From: Deltaproteobacteria bacterium ADurb.Bin207
GTDB taxonomy: Bacteria > Myxococcota_A > Polyangia > Polyangiales > Polyangiaceae
Direction: 5' to 3'
DNA length: 51,593 nt
Assembly: GCA_002070115.1 (NCBI GenBank)
Contig: MWCO01000043.1
Coordinates: 1 to 51,593 of the forward strand
The position numbers and the translations under genes are program-made. The first letter of the stretch is position 1. Each line of letters starts with the position of its first letter. Below the pieces are notes generated by a model. That model was not told the DNA's origin and did not search any database. It saw nothing but the letters and a program-made list of their open reading frames with translations. Below are positions 8,238-17,218 of this stretch, one piece after another.

Positions 8238-9079
8238 GGCACCTGCACCGCTTTCATCTGTCCACTCAAAGAAACAAACCACGCGTTGTATTTCCCACCA
8301 TCAAACGAGGCAGTAGGAGGACCGAGAAGGTCATCCAAGGTAGAACCGTGAAATACGATGTTGGCAGCCGATGAGGGGATCAGAAACGAGAATTCTTCGG
8401 CGGAAAATACGGCACACTTATCGTCGAATTGACCGCCGAAGGAGAATTGAACGACAGGAATATCCACGGTGCCGAAACGCATGGCAAACGAGGCATCGGC
8501 TTGGGCATAGATGGAGTGTTTTTCCCCAAGGCGGAAGGGAGCAGAAGCGGGCGTGCCATCGAAAGAGGGAGGATCGCCCTGGGGGGTGCCGATTTTCAGG
8601 ACCCAATCCGCTTCTTGGGTCGAGTCCAGGCCATCGAAAACAACCATGAAGGGCCCGGGAACGGTCAACGCATTCATTTCGGCATTGAAGGCGGTAGCAA
8701 AATCCGTGGGGGTAGGTCCTCCAGCGTATAATTGATCACCCACGACCGCGGACCGAGGGGCATCGCAAGGATCCACGGGAACAACGATATCCAGCGTAAC
8801 ATCTTGGGCCGCATTGTCAGCTTCGGCATCCACGGGTGAATCCGGCTGCGCGTCACCCGATATTCCCCCCTGTCCTGCGGGGCCTTGGTCGGGACCTGCA
8901 TCACCGACGCTTCCGCCCGTATTGGAACCACCGGCTCCCGCGGTTCCACCAGAGCCTGCGGTTCCACCAGAGCCTGCGGTCCCGAAAGGATTCGCGCCGC
9001 CCGAAGGCTTATCGTCGCTCGAGCAACCCAACGTCAGCACCAGTATACCCCAAGCTAGGATGCAACCATACACTCGCAT
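8234..9079 (-). CDS. Putative lipoprotein with TAGSGG-repeat linker (281 aa)
   Basis: ATG 9079 is chosen because AAGGGAA lies just upstream and the product then starts MRVYGCILAWGILVLTLGCS, a lipoprotein signal with lipobox TLGC. Behind the Cys is a flexible linker with repeated TAGSGG units, common in exported myxobacterial proteins, and an acidic stretch. The C-terminal about 170 residues form one beta-rich domain (PFMVVFDGLDSTQEADWVLK, VDIPVVQFSFGG) of no family I can name. Its TGA overlaps the start of the giant vWA lipoprotein (ATGATGA), so the two are likely co-translated and may work together at the cell surface. Confidence 0.8.
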   Translation of the reverse strand: MRVYGCILAWGILVLTLGCSSDDKPSGGANPFGTAGSGGTAGSGGTAGAGGSNTGGSVGDAGPDQGPAGQGGISGDAQPDSPVDAEADNAAQDVTLDIVVPVDPCDAPRSAVVGDQLYAGGPTPTDFATAFNAEMNALTVPGPFMVVFDGLDSTQEADWVLKIGTPQGDPPSFDGTPASAPFRLGEKHSIYAQADASFAMRFGTVDIPVVQFSFGGQFDDKCAVFSAEEFSFLIPSSAANIVFHGSTLDDLLGPPTASFDGGKYNAWFVSLSGQMKAVQVP

Positions 9080-9254
9080 CGGATTCCCTTCTTCGAAAAT
9101 ACAGGGCACGTCTTCATGCCTGCACAATTCGGACCGAAAATCTCTGATCCATCTGAAGGAATGCCTCGCTGCTTGTCGATAAGGGAGCGGCTAGCTGTCC
9201 GCAAAGAGTGCGAGGGATCGATCTTTTTTCATATACGGACACAACGATATGAGT

Positions 9255-10148
9255 TCAGCAAGGATGGACCACGACCACCCGAATGACGCCGCCACGAAAC
9301 ACGGTGAAAGGCTCAATGGGGTAAGTGGCACCCTCAAAAGTATACGACATAGACACTTTCGAACCCGGATACGACTCCGCGGGAAGGTTGGCCACGACCG
9401 CCACACCGTATTCGCCGGTCCCACTACCCTCATCGTATTTCCACCCTAATCCATCATGCACGAGTACCATTCCACCGAGGGGGGAGGAAACGGAAACACC
9501 AGAAATCCGTTTGCTTCCTTGGCTCTCGCAAGATTCGAAGCTCAGGATGACCTGTGCCAACGCCGGATCCCGGATCACCGTCGGAGAGACAGAGCCGTAG
9601 ATGACGACAAAGGAATTTTTCCCTATGACGGGGATATCCCATTCCACGAGCCCTTCTTGCACTTGTCGCTCGAATACGCTTTGCAGCAAACCGTTTTTCT
9701 CTTCGATATCACGCACGACAAAAGTCCATGTTCCCGTGGGTATCCCTTCGAGATGGTAGCCTTCGGCAGGATCGTAGGCTGCGGCGTATTCTTCACCGAA
9801 CGCCCATACGGCGACCTCGGCTGGAAAAAGCAGAGAGTATTCGCTTGGCCGGGTGATTTCGAAGGCGGGTGGATTCGATAGGAACAGAGAACCGCGAACG
9901 CTTCCCGTGGGCCCGTCATACGGCTCACCGTCGTTGCTTCCATCGTCACTCGTTTCAGAAGAAACGACATCGTCGGTGGGCTCAGAGGTGGCGTCTTTGG
10001 CGTCCGGTCGCGAATCCGGACGGTTTGCGTCTCCGCAAGAAGGGCTGGAGCAGGATGCTCCCAGGGCGTTGGGACGATCGTGCTCGGCACTGCACCCTTG
10101 CATGAGGGTGAGCATGGGCACGACTATCCAGGCGTAACGGTTCCGCAT
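9255..10148 (-). CDS. Putative lipoprotein, unknown function (297 aa)
   Basis: It starts MRNRYAWIVVPMLTLMQGCS, a lipoprotein signal with lipobox MQGC. An acidic Ser/Asp/Thr-rich linker runs to about residue 80. The rest is beta-rich, with a segment TGTWTFVVRDIEEKNG that resembles carboxypeptidase-regulatory or transthyretin-like beta sandwiches, and later VVIYGSVSP and GGVIRVVVVHPC. No catalytic motif is visible. It lies 175 bp upstream of the next lipoprotein gene on the same strand and is divergent from the SUMF1-fold gene, so a promoter is expected between 10149 and 10292. Confidence 0.7.
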   Translation of the reverse strand: MRNRYAWIVVPMLTLMQGCSAEHDRPNALGASCSSPSCGDANRPDSRPDAKDATSEPTDDVVSSETSDDGSNDGEPYDGPTGSVRGSLFLSNPPAFEITRPSEYSLLFPAEVAVWAFGEEYAAAYDPAEGYHLEGIPTGTWTFVVRDIEEKNGLLQSVFERQVQEGLVEWDIPVIGKNSFVVIYGSVSPTVIRDPALAQVILSFESCESQGSKRISGVSVSSPLGGMVLVHDGLGWKYDEGSGTGEYGVAVVANLPAESYPGSKVSMSYTFEGATYPIEPFTVFRGGVIRVVVVHPC

Positions 10149-10292
10149 GCCGCGATTCTGTCATGAAACGTCAACGTACGCACGAAGACGATGGGTCCAA
10201 AGCACAAGATTCTGAGGCGGCCAGGCTCGGTTCGATGAATCGGGGTGAGACACCTGCTGGCTTGGCGGAGATGCGGGAGCTATTCTAGGCTC

Positions 10293-11414
10293 ATGATGGT
10301 TCCGCAGTCCGTTGGAAACCCTACGCGCTCAGCAGGTATTTTCCGTTGGTTATGGGGGATTGGATTCGTCGTGGTCACCGGAGCTTGCGGTTCGGATGCC
10401 GAACATGATTCAGCGAATCACCAGGGAGGAAATCATCAAGGCGATTCCGGTGGGGAATCATTCTGTGGCGATCGGGCCTGTGACGAGGATGAAGACTGCG
10501 ATACGTGCCCGTCGGATTGCGGGCTTTGTGGGCAAAACTCGTGTCAGCAAGGGCTGCGATGTGGCAAGTTGAGTTGCTGTGCTGTCGCCGCGGTTCCGGA
10601 AGGAACGTTGATGCGTGGACGAAGTCTGTTAGGGGATGATGCTTGCCCGTGTGATCTCACATGTTCCAAGAACGAGGAACAAGAACACGAAGTGAGTGTT
10701 GAACCATTCTGGCTGGACAGGCTGGAAGTCACGGTGGGACGTTTTCGACAGTATCTGCGAGCGGGAGCGCCCCATCCCGCGCCGCAAAGCGGGGCTTATC
10801 CCCCCTTGCCCGAAACGGGTTGGGACCCTTCGTGGGATATCCATTTGCTTGCTGCCGGCACCTTATCCGACGAGCTGGCCTGTCATCCTGGATTCCATAC
10901 GTGGACCGCATCGCCGTCGGACATGGAGGATCGACCGATCAATTGCGTCACGTGGTACGAGGCGTTTGCATTTTGCGTGTGGGATGGCGGTCGATTGCCG
11001 ACGGAATCGGAATGGGAAATGGCGGCATCGGGAGGGAAGAATCGCTTGTATCCCTGGGGCAGTGAGGCTCCTTCGCCGGACCGGGCCGTCTACGATTGCA
11101 TGGTCGGCGGTGTTCAATGCACGCTGCAGGATATTGTGCCGGTGGGCAGCTTGTCGCGAGGAGCCGGGCGTTTTTCGCATCTGGATCTTGCCGGCAACGT
11201 GCTCGAGTGGGCTTTCGACTGGTTCACCATGCAGGGGTATTCTCCCGCGTTGCCGTGTACTTCCTGCGTGGCACACGCGCAGGGAACCGAACGCATCGTT
11301 CGTGGGGGAAGCTTTGCGCATACCCAAACCCGTTTGCGAGCGGCGGCCCGCGGGGGCCAGGACCCGTCGAAGCGAAGCAGCTATTTGGGTTTTCGTTGCG
11401 CTCGCGACCTGTAG
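10293..11414 (+). CDS. SUMF1/FGE-fold lipoprotein, probably not a formylglycine-generating enzyme
   Basis: With ATG 10293 the product (373 aa) has a basic start, a hydrophobic stretch and lipobox VTGAC. An earlier GTG at 10245 is in frame but adds no signal-like sequence. A short Cys-rich knot follows (CGDRACDEDEDCDTCPSDC), a motif often seen in exported myxobacterial proteins. From about residue 110 to the end lies the sulfatase-modifying-factor fold: FWLDRLEVTVGRFRQYL, RPINCVTWYEAFAFC, RLPTESEWEMAASGG, LAGNVLEWAFDW and VRGGSF. The two Cys of the active-site box of true FGE, expected shortly after RGGSF, are missing here (AHTQTRLRAAARGG). A binding or structural role is therefore more likely than sulfatase maturation. 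Confidence 0.85.
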   Translation: MMVPQSVGNPTRSAGIFRWLWGIGFVVVTGACGSDAEHDSANHQGGNHQGDSGGESFCGDRACDEDEDCDTCPSDCGLCGQNSCQQGLRCGKLSCCAVAAVPEGTLMRGRSLLGDDACPCDLTCSKNEEQEHEVSVEPFWLDRLEVTVGRFRQYLRAGAPHPAPQSGAYPPLPETGWDPSWDIHLLAAGTLSDELACHPGFHTWTASPSDMEDRPINCVTWYEAFAFCVWDGGRLPTESEWEMAASGGKNRLYPWGSEAPSPDRAVYDCMVGGVQCTLQDIVPVGSLSRGAGRFSHLDLAGNVLEWAFDWFTMQGYSPALPCTSCVAHAQGTERIVRGGSFAHTQTRLRAAARGGQDPSKRSSYLGFRCARDL

Positions 11415-11739
11415 GCACGACGCGCTAGCCACCGAAACCATATTCGTATAGTCACACCCAACTGATCAATGATAACATATTGAATTATATGATCAATTTA
11501 CCGATTACAAAATCCGTTTTTGGGGTTGTCATCCTATACAAATAAGTAGAATCAGAATTGGATCATGGTTTGAAAAATGCTTTGGTGCCGCGGCGAGGCA
11601 TGACCAACGCTCGAGATGCAGTCATGAAAAGTCGTCCTGGGAGAGCGGCACTGCGCTCAGCGAAAATCGGAAGTGGGGTCGTCCATCGATTCGGAAGCCG
11701 CAGCCGCCCGCTCTCTTGCACGAACCTGCAAAACCCCCG
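11415..11739. other. AT-rich intergenic region
   Basis: The 325 bases between the SUMF1-fold gene and the rplS promoter are distinctly AT-rich at 11450-11570 and contain short palindromic patches such as TTGAATTATATGATCAA. I see no convincing gene, RNA or terminator. The AT-rich stretch could be a protein-binding or silenced region. Confidence 0.3.
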
Positions 11740-11767
11740 TTGACGGATACTCGTATCTGTGCATAAT
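11740..11767 (+). promoter_or_regulatory. Predicted housekeeping-sigma promoter of rplS
   Basis: TTGACG (11740-11745) and CATAAT (11762-11767) are separated by 16 bases. They match the -35 and -10 consensus at five of six positions each. The start codon of rplS is 32 bases downstream, leaving a short leader. Confidence 0.6.
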
Positions 11768-11798
11768 GCGCTCCCTTTCGTTTGCAGGAAGACGTGTC

Positions 11799-12155
11799 AT
11801 GCAGACCCATCCCAAGATCACGGCTCTCGAAAAAGAGCAGCTTCGCCACGACTTGTCCCGTGTGATGCCCGGCGCAACCGTCCGCGTCCATTACCGAATC
11901 CGCGAAGGCGAAAAAGAACGCATCCAGGTATTCCAAGGGGTCGTCATCGGACGGCGTCGCGCGGGTGCCCGCAGCTCCTTTACCGTGCGAAAAATTAGTT
12001 TCGGAGTCGGTGTCGAACGCGTATTTGCCGCCCACAGCCCTTTCATCTCCGAAATCGAGGTGGTGAACCTGGGGATCGTCCGGCGTTCCAAGCTATACTA
12101 CCTGCGCAAGCTGTCCGGAAAGAAAGCCCGTATCAAGGCTCGACGCGAAAACTAG
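11799..12155 (+). CDS. rplS: 50S ribosomal protein L19
   Basis: The 118-residue product matches L19 over its whole length: [50 protein letters not shown] and [19 protein letters not shown]19 lies at the interface of the ribosomal subunits. ATG 11799 is preceded by GGAAG at a usable distance and gives the family's normal length (about 115). An ATG at 11766 would add 11 residues. In most bacteria rplS ends an rpsP-rimM-trmD-rplS operon; here it stands alone with its own promoter, between a lipoprotein gene and an FHA gene. Confidence 0.97.
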   Translation: MQTHPKITALEKEQLRHDLSRVMPGATVRVHYRIREGEKERIQVFQGVVIGRRRAGARSSFTVRKISFGVGVERVFAAHSPFISEIEVVNLGIVRRSKLYYLRKLSGKKARIKARREN

Positions 12156-12356
12156 GCGTTTCGCGCTCACCCTTGCCTTGGCTCACGCCTTGGCACCCTT
12201 GCTCTTGCCCTGGAGCATGTGTGTTGGTGTATGCTCAGCGCTTATCCTTCGGATGCGATTCTCCCTTTCCAACTACTCGCATCGATTTTCCTGACAGGTT
12301 ACCATGCGAAAGCGACCACCCTTTGCGGGTGTCGATTCTACCAAGAGGATAAGCTG

Positions 12357-13640
12357 ATGAGTGTGTGTTGGCGCTGTGGCGCACCAATCAATCCAAACGA
12401 TAAATTCTGCGGTGTTTGTGCGGCTCCCATGGCGCAAGGTGCGCCTGGTCTGTCTGGTCAACCGCCGCAGCCCATGCCGGGACCGCCTGCCGCGTATTCT
12501 CCTCCTCAGCCAGTTGCTCCGGCACCGTATGCGCCCATGCCGGGACCTGCTCCGGCGGCACCGCAAGGCGTACCAGGACCTGCACCGTATCTGCCGCAGG
12601 GCGTACCGGGACCTGCACCGTATCCGCCGCAGGGCGTACCGGGACCTGCGCCGTATCCGCCGCAAGGCGTACCAGGACCTGCACCGTACCCGCCGCAAGC
12701 CGTACCGGGACCTGCGCCGTACCCGCCGCAAGCCGTACCGGGACCTGCTCCTTATCCGCCCCAGGGGGTGCCTGGACCTGCTCCTTATCCGCCGCAGGGG
12801 GTGCCTGGACCTGCTCCTTATCCGCCCCAGGCACCGCCGGGAGCTGCGCCCAATTATTCGCCGCCTCAGCCAGCACCGTTCAACCCACAGCCGGAGCCTG
12901 GTCCTTATGCACCCCAACCGGTGCCAGGCATGCCTCCGTATTCACCTCCCCAGCCCATGGATTTAGGGGGATATCCTTCCCCCGGTGCCGCGCTGCCCGC
13001 CGACCCCTATGGTGTTACGGGCACTCCACCGAACCACGGGCCGGGCCATGGTTCACCTCCGGCGCTGGCGGATATGCGCATCGCGGGAAGCGAAGCATTC
13101 GAAGCCACTGCCTTTTCCCCGGGGGGACCGGCTCCTTTGCCTCCCACCGGCGCGATGAGTCCTTTCCCTTCGCCCGTCGAGGCCCCGGCCATGGCTCCCC
13201 CGGGCGTCGCAGGTCCTTCCGCGGGCATGTATAGTCCGCCGCCCCATCCGGCGGAACCGTCCGCGGGTGTGCAGGGGCTCGATCCGATGGCAGAAACCAA
13301 CAAAGCGGGTGTCGGCAGGATTCTGCGAGGATTTCTGTATAGCTTCCACACCAAAACCGAGGGTGAGTTTTGGCCGCTTTTCGCTGGGCAGAACTCCATT
13401 GGACGTGCGGACGCGGGTGAGGATCTGGATATTTTCATCGCGGATCCCACCACATCCTCACGGCATGCCACGATCATTTCGGAGGTTCCCGGTCGGTTTG
13501 TTCTGCAAGATGCAGGTTCGACCAACGGAACGTTCGTCAACGACCAGCCTGTCGGTTTCCAAGGATCCGTCGAGATTCACGATGGTGATCGAATCCGTCT
13601 CGGCGGGTACAACGCGGCAGTTCGATTCATCACACGATAG
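12357..13640 (+). CDS. Zinc-ribbon, proline-rich repeat, FHA-domain protein (427 aa)
   Basis: ATG 12357 follows AAGAGGA and begins MSVCWRCGAPINPNDKFCGVC, a four-Cys zinc ribbon. Residues about 25-330 are low-complexity Pro/Gly/Ala/Tyr sequence, including nine 11-residue repeats of the type VPGPAPYPPQG. The last about 90 residues form an FHA domain: GQNSIGRADAGEDLDIFI, TTSSRHATI, DAGSTNGTFVNDQ and IHDGDRIRLGGY. The Arg, Ser-Arg-His and Asn-Gly positions that bind phosphothreonine are present. It lacks a signal peptide, so it is likely cytoplasmic. It heads the set that continues with a vWA/FHA protein, a PP2C phosphatase and an FHA-ABC transporter. Confidence 0.88.
   Translation: MSVCWRCGAPINPNDKFCGVCAAPMAQGAPGLSGQPPQPMPGPPAAYSPPQPVAPAPYAPMPGPAPAAPQGVPGPAPYLPQGVPGPAPYPPQGVPGPAPYPPQGVPGPAPYPPQAVPGPAPYPPQAVPGPAPYPPQGVPGPAPYPPQGVPGPAPYPPQAPPGAAPNYSPPQPAPFNPQPEPGPYAPQPVPGMPPYSPPQPMDLGGYPSPGAALPADPYGVTGTPPNHGPGHGSPPALADMRIAGSEAFEATAFSPGGPAPLPPTGAMSPFPSPVEAPAMAPPGVAGPSAGMYSPPPHPAEPSAGVQGLDPMAETNKAGVGRILRGFLYSFHTKTEGEFWPLFAGQNSIGRADAGEDLDIFIADPTTSSRHATIISEVPGRFVLQDAGSTNGTFVNDQPVGFQGSVEIHDGDRIRLGGYNAAVRFITR
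12537..12833 (+). repeat. In-gene tandem repeat, nine units of 33 bp
   Basis: Nine consecutive 33-bp units encode (V/M)PGPAP-x-x-PQ-(G/A). Units differ at several synonymous positions (for example CCGTATCCGCCG against CCTTATCCGCCC), so the array is not brand-new. Copy number is likely to vary between strains. Confidence 0.9.
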
Positions 13641-13669
13641 CTTCTGGATGACCGCGGAGAACACAGTCC

Positions 13670-15937
13670 ATGCGAATACGACATCTCATCGTTGCTGCCC
13701 TTTGGGCGTCTCTGTTGCTGGTTCTGACCGGACCGGTTTTCGCGGCCCCCATGGCCCGTATCCTTCGCATCGATCCGATAGCGGCAACGACCGATGGCGC
13801 ACCCGTTCTCACCCTCGTGGTCGACTTGGTGCAATCCAAACGCGTCAACGCGGTCACCGGTGAGTGTGCGGGCAATCTGGATTGCGAGTCCGAGAGACTC
13901 GAGAAACCCAAAGCGCTCTTTCAGCCATTTCCCTACCCGGAAGGCAACGCCAACTTTCTCGTGACCATCGATGGTTCGGCCTTTCCTACCAAGTACGTAT
14001 GGAAAGGACGTTGGGGAGAAAATCAGCAAATGCCGGGGGTTGGGACCGCGTGGCTCATCCTTGTCGATGCGGGCGGCTCGATGTCTTCGCGAATTGGCGA
14101 TGCGAAGGCCATTGCCAATGCGTTCGTCAATGCCATGGGTGCCAACGACATCATCAACATCATGGCCTTCGATGGTAAGCAAGTCGTCAAGGATTCCAAG
14201 TGGTTATCCGCGAGCCGCAAAGGCGAGGCGAGTGCTTTTGTCAATGGCATTGGAGCCAATTACGGGAGTTGGGGACGAACGCGTCCGCTTGCCAACATCA
14301 TTCGCGCGGGTGTGAACGACGCCTTCAACGAGCTTGGCAACGTGGGCAGTGACATCGTCGTGCCGATGCATCAGGCTCTCGTGGTCATTTCCGATGGCGC
14401 GGCGGGAACCGATCCATCTTCGACGGGGCCTGGGGCATTGATGCTCACGCAGCATCTGAGCAAAGGCAGGTTTCCGGAGGACAACAGCGCGCTTCCGAAA
14501 ACGCCGCTTCCTGTTATTTCGATTTGGTTTCCGCGTACGCAAATTGAAGAACTCGCGCAAAACGCGCAAGAGTTCATGATGAATCTCGCCAACCCGGAGT
14601 TTGGCGGCTTTTATACGAACGTGAAGGCGGGGGGAGCGGGACGGGCGCCGCAGATCGTCAATGCCGTGCGCGATCGTTTCAACCACATGCATATCGTCAA
14701 GTACCGGGTGTCATGCATTGCCTCCAACGTGCAGCAGACTTTTCAGCTCGTATTTACCAACATCACGCCGATGATTGGGGGAGATGCCACCTTCAAGGAC
14801 GTTCCGGTGGGCATCGATCCGAGCACGTGGCCGTTGGACATCAACGTGCAGTACACGCTCGACCGGGCGAAAAAGAATCCCGTGCATCCGGGAGGAAAAT
14901 TTCGGGTGTATGGTGACTTCTGTTGGAGTGGGGACAAGTCCCGCGCGGAAGTCTATTTCTTGCCGAAAAATCAACCCGCGCCACCGAGTGTCAAAGGTGG
15001 TGACATCGAAACCGCAAAACGCGCGCAGCAGCAGCTCATTGCGATGAACATGCGCGGCACGGCCAAAGAGGCTTCGGACACGTTCGTGGAATTCGAAGCT
15101 CCGAACGATGAAAAAATTCTGCTGGGCAGCGGTGATAAAGCGGTCGTACGCATGGTCATTTACGACAACAAGGCGCGTCGAGCGAGCGCCGCGGATGCGC
15201 AGCATATCCTCACGCTCAAAGGCTCCACCGCGCCGTTTCCTTTCCTATGGGTAGGAGGCGGAGTGTTTGGAGGCCTCGTGGTGTTGTTGTTGCTCGTGGC
15301 GATCGTGCGAGCGGGAGGAAGTAAAAAACAGCGACGAGCCGGGGCGGCGCCGCCAGCTCCGGTGGTGGCGGGATATGGCGCACCGCAAGCGCAACCCTAC
15401 GCTGGAGCGGCTGCACCGGTAGCCCAACCTTACGCGGGGGCGGCTCAACCGGCGGCCCAACCTTATGCGGGGGCGGCTCAACCTGGAGCGCAGCCTTATG
15501 CGGGGGCGGCTCAACCGGCGGCCCCGGCTGCCAATGCCGGTTTCATGTACGGTGCCGGGCAACAACAAGGTTTTGGGCTTACGGGAGCCCAACCCCAGCA
15601 CCAGGCTCCGCCTCCCAATCCCTATGCGGCACCGGGCATGGGTGGCTCCAAAGCCATCCTTTCGGGAGCGGCGGGCAACTTTCCAATCCCTGCCGGTTCC
15701 GAAGTGTTCGTGGGTCGGGATTCCGCGCGTTGCCAAGTCATTTTGCAGGAACTTCGCGTTTCGGCCACCCACGCGGCCGTCCGTTTCGACGGTAGTCAGG
15801 TGCTGGTGCGGGATATGGGAAGCAACAACGGCACCTCGGTCAATGGCACTAGAATTCCCCCGAATATCGATACCCCGGTTCCCGTGGGATCCATTCTTCG
15901 CTTCGGACCCGTCGAGTTTATGGTTCGAGTAGAGTAG
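13670..15937 (+). CDS. Transmembrane vWA/FHA signalling protein (755 aa)
   Basis: A Sec signal peptide (MRIRHLIVAALWASLLLVLT, cleavage after VFA) directs residues about 27-520 outside the cytoplasmic membrane. This part contains a vWA-like domain, LILVDAGGSMSSRIGDA at about 125-140, with Gly in place of the first MIDAS Ser (DxGxS instead of DxSxS). One transmembrane helix is at about 522-545 (FPFLWVGGGVFGG onward). It is followed by a basic stop (GSKKQRR), QPYAGAA repeats (573-617) and a C-terminal FHA domain (EVFVGRDSARCQV, SATHAAVRF, GSNNGTSVNGT). The layout would place a sensor outside and a phosphothreonine reader inside. It begins 29 bp after the zinc-ribbon/FHA gene and ends 12 bp before the PP2C gene, so it is part of one operon. 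Confidence 0.87.
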   Translation: MRIRHLIVAALWASLLLVLTGPVFAAPMARILRIDPIAATTDGAPVLTLVVDLVQSKRVNAVTGECAGNLDCESERLEKPKALFQPFPYPEGNANFLVTIDGSAFPTKYVWKGRWGENQQMPGVGTAWLILVDAGGSMSSRIGDAKAIANAFVNAMGANDIINIMAFDGKQVVKDSKWLSASRKGEASAFVNGIGANYGSWGRTRPLANIIRAGVNDAFNELGNVGSDIVVPMHQALVVISDGAAGTDPSSTGPGALMLTQHLSKGRFPEDNSALPKTPLPVISIWFPRTQIEELAQNAQEFMMNLANPEFGGFYTNVKAGGAGRAPQIVNAVRDRFNHMHIVKYRVSCIASNVQQTFQLVFTNITPMIGGDATFKDVPVGIDPSTWPLDINVQYTLDRAKKNPVHPGGKFRVYGDFCWSGDKSRAEVYFLPKNQPAPPSVKGGDIETAKRAQQQLIAMNMRGTAKEASDTFVEFEAPNDEKILLGSGDKAVVRMVIYDNKARRASAADAQHILTLKGSTAPFPFLWVGGGVFGGLVVLLLLVAIVRAGGSKKQRRAGAAPPAPVVAGYGAPQAQPYAGAAAPVAQPYAGAAQPAAQPYAGAAQPGAQPYAGAAQPAAPAANAGFMYGAGQQQGFGLTGAQPQHQAPPPNPYAAPGMGGSKAILSGAAGNFPIPAGSEVFVGRDSARCQVILQELRVSATHAAVRFDGSQVLVRDMGSNNGTSVNGTRIPPNIDTPVPVGSILRFGPVEFMVRVE

Positions 15938-15949
15938 TCTCGACGGGCC

Positions 15950-17218
15950 ATGGTCATGCCCGTGAATCAACCACAACGGGTTTCGTTAGCAATCGCATCT
16001 TTGTCCGATCCTGGACTCGATCCAGAAAAGCAGGTCAACGAAGACGCTTGCGAAGCTCGCCAACTTCCCATCGGGACACTGCTCGTCGTTTGTGATGGGA
16101 TGGGGGGGCACGTGGCTGGAAAGGAAGCCAGCGAAGCGGCTCTACGAACGATTTTCGACCAAATGCAAGCCGCAAGTCCTGACGCTCATCCTGGGCTTGC
16201 GCTTAAAAACGCCATTGCTCACGCGGGGAAAGTTGTCTTCGACCTGGGCGGCCCCTCGGCGATGTTGCGTCCTGGCTCGACGGTAGTCGCGGTGTTATCT
16301 CATCCCGCTGGGTCGGAAATCGCCCATGTGGGAGATAGCCGTGCTTACTTGATTCGGGATTCGCAGATCCATCCTCTGACCCGGGACCATTCGATGGTGC
16401 AGCAAATGGTGGACGCCGGATTGCTCACGGAGGAGGAAGCGAAACACCACCCGGATGCCAATAAAATCACACGGGCGCTTGGAATGAGTGCGATCGTGGA
16501 TGTCGAAATCCGTCCTTCTCCTCTCGCTCATCAGCAAGGAGATATTTTTCTATTGGCCACCGACGGCTTATGCGATCTGGTGGAGCCTCACGAGATGTTG
16601 AGCATGACGATGCAAGCTCGTCAGGTGGGGAGTCTGGACCAGGCGTGTCAGCAGATGATAGCCCTTGCGAACTCGCGGGGAGGTCATGACAACACCACGG
16701 TATTGCTTGGTGAAATCCTGAGTTGTCCCGCGTGTTCGGAATCTCGTTCGCGCACCCTCGTTACCGATGATCCGATTGCGGTGACTGGCAGCGCAGCGGT
16801 GGCGGCCGTGCCTGGCGCGATGCTTCCCACGGTCGTGGATGGCAACGACCTGGGCGTCTCGATGCCAACGTGGGTGGATAATGGCACGGCTCAGGATGGG
16901 CGGGCTTCGGAAGCCGAGCTGCTTCAACGGCGAAAACTGACGTGGTTCGTGGTGGGAATGGCGTTGATGGTTTTTGGGATTGCCGCGGTCGTCATTTCGG
17001 TGTGGTGGGCCTGGCAGGCTACGGCATCGGAGGAAGATGAAGTCGGTATGCGCGAAAAAGCGAGTTTTACCGTCGTGATGGCGCGGTCCATGACCGAACG
17101 GTGCCGTGAGTGCGCTGGTACCGGGCCGGACGCAAGCGGGATGATCGCCCAACGAAGGATGCGGTCCTGGATATCCGATGGGTGTCCATCGACTGACGGA
17201 AATGGGTATTTCACATGA
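15950..17218 (+). CDS. PP2C-family Ser/Thr protein phosphatase with C-terminal TM
   Basis: The catalytic domain fills about residues 8-265. VNEDACEA carries the first metal-binding Asp, DGMGGHVAGKEAS the second. AHVGDSRAYLI, TRDHSMVQQMVDAG, LLATDGLCDLVE and GGHDNTTVLLGEI complete the PP2C signature with all metal-binding Asp in place. A linker leads to one transmembrane helix (WFVVGMALMVFGIAAVVISV) at about 325-345 and a short Cys-containing tail. The enzyme should remove phosphate from Ser/Thr residues, here most simply from ligands of the FHA proteins beside it. Its TGA overlaps the next ATG (ATGA at 17215-17218). ATG 15956 is an alternative start. Confidence 0.93.
   Translation: MVMPVNQPQRVSLAIASLSDPGLDPEKQVNEDACEARQLPIGTLLVVCDGMGGHVAGKEASEAALRTIFDQMQAASPDAHPGLALKNAIAHAGKVVFDLGGPSAMLRPGSTVVAVLSHPAGSEIAHVGDSRAYLIRDSQIHPLTRDHSMVQQMVDAGLLTEEEAKHHPDANKITRALGMSAIVDVEIRPSPLAHQQGDIFLLATDGLCDLVEPHEMLSMTMQARQVGSLDQACQQMIALANSRGGHDNTTVLLGEILSCPACSESRSRTLVTDDPIAVTGSAAVAAVPGAMLPTVVDGNDLGVSMPTWVDNGTAQDGRASEAELLQRRKLTWFVVGMALMVFGIAAVVISVWWAWQATASEEDEVGMREKASFTVVMARSMTERCRECAGTGPDASGMIAQRRMRSWISDGCPSTDGNGYFT

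Noticed and set aside
12537-12833. Possible CRISPR-like array
   Set aside because: The units abut without spacers and keep one reading frame, so this is a protein-coding tandem repeat.
12273-12917. Minus-strand frames over the 33-bp repeat
   Set aside because: The Arg/Ser-rich repeats are the reverse reading of the VPGPAPYPPQG array.
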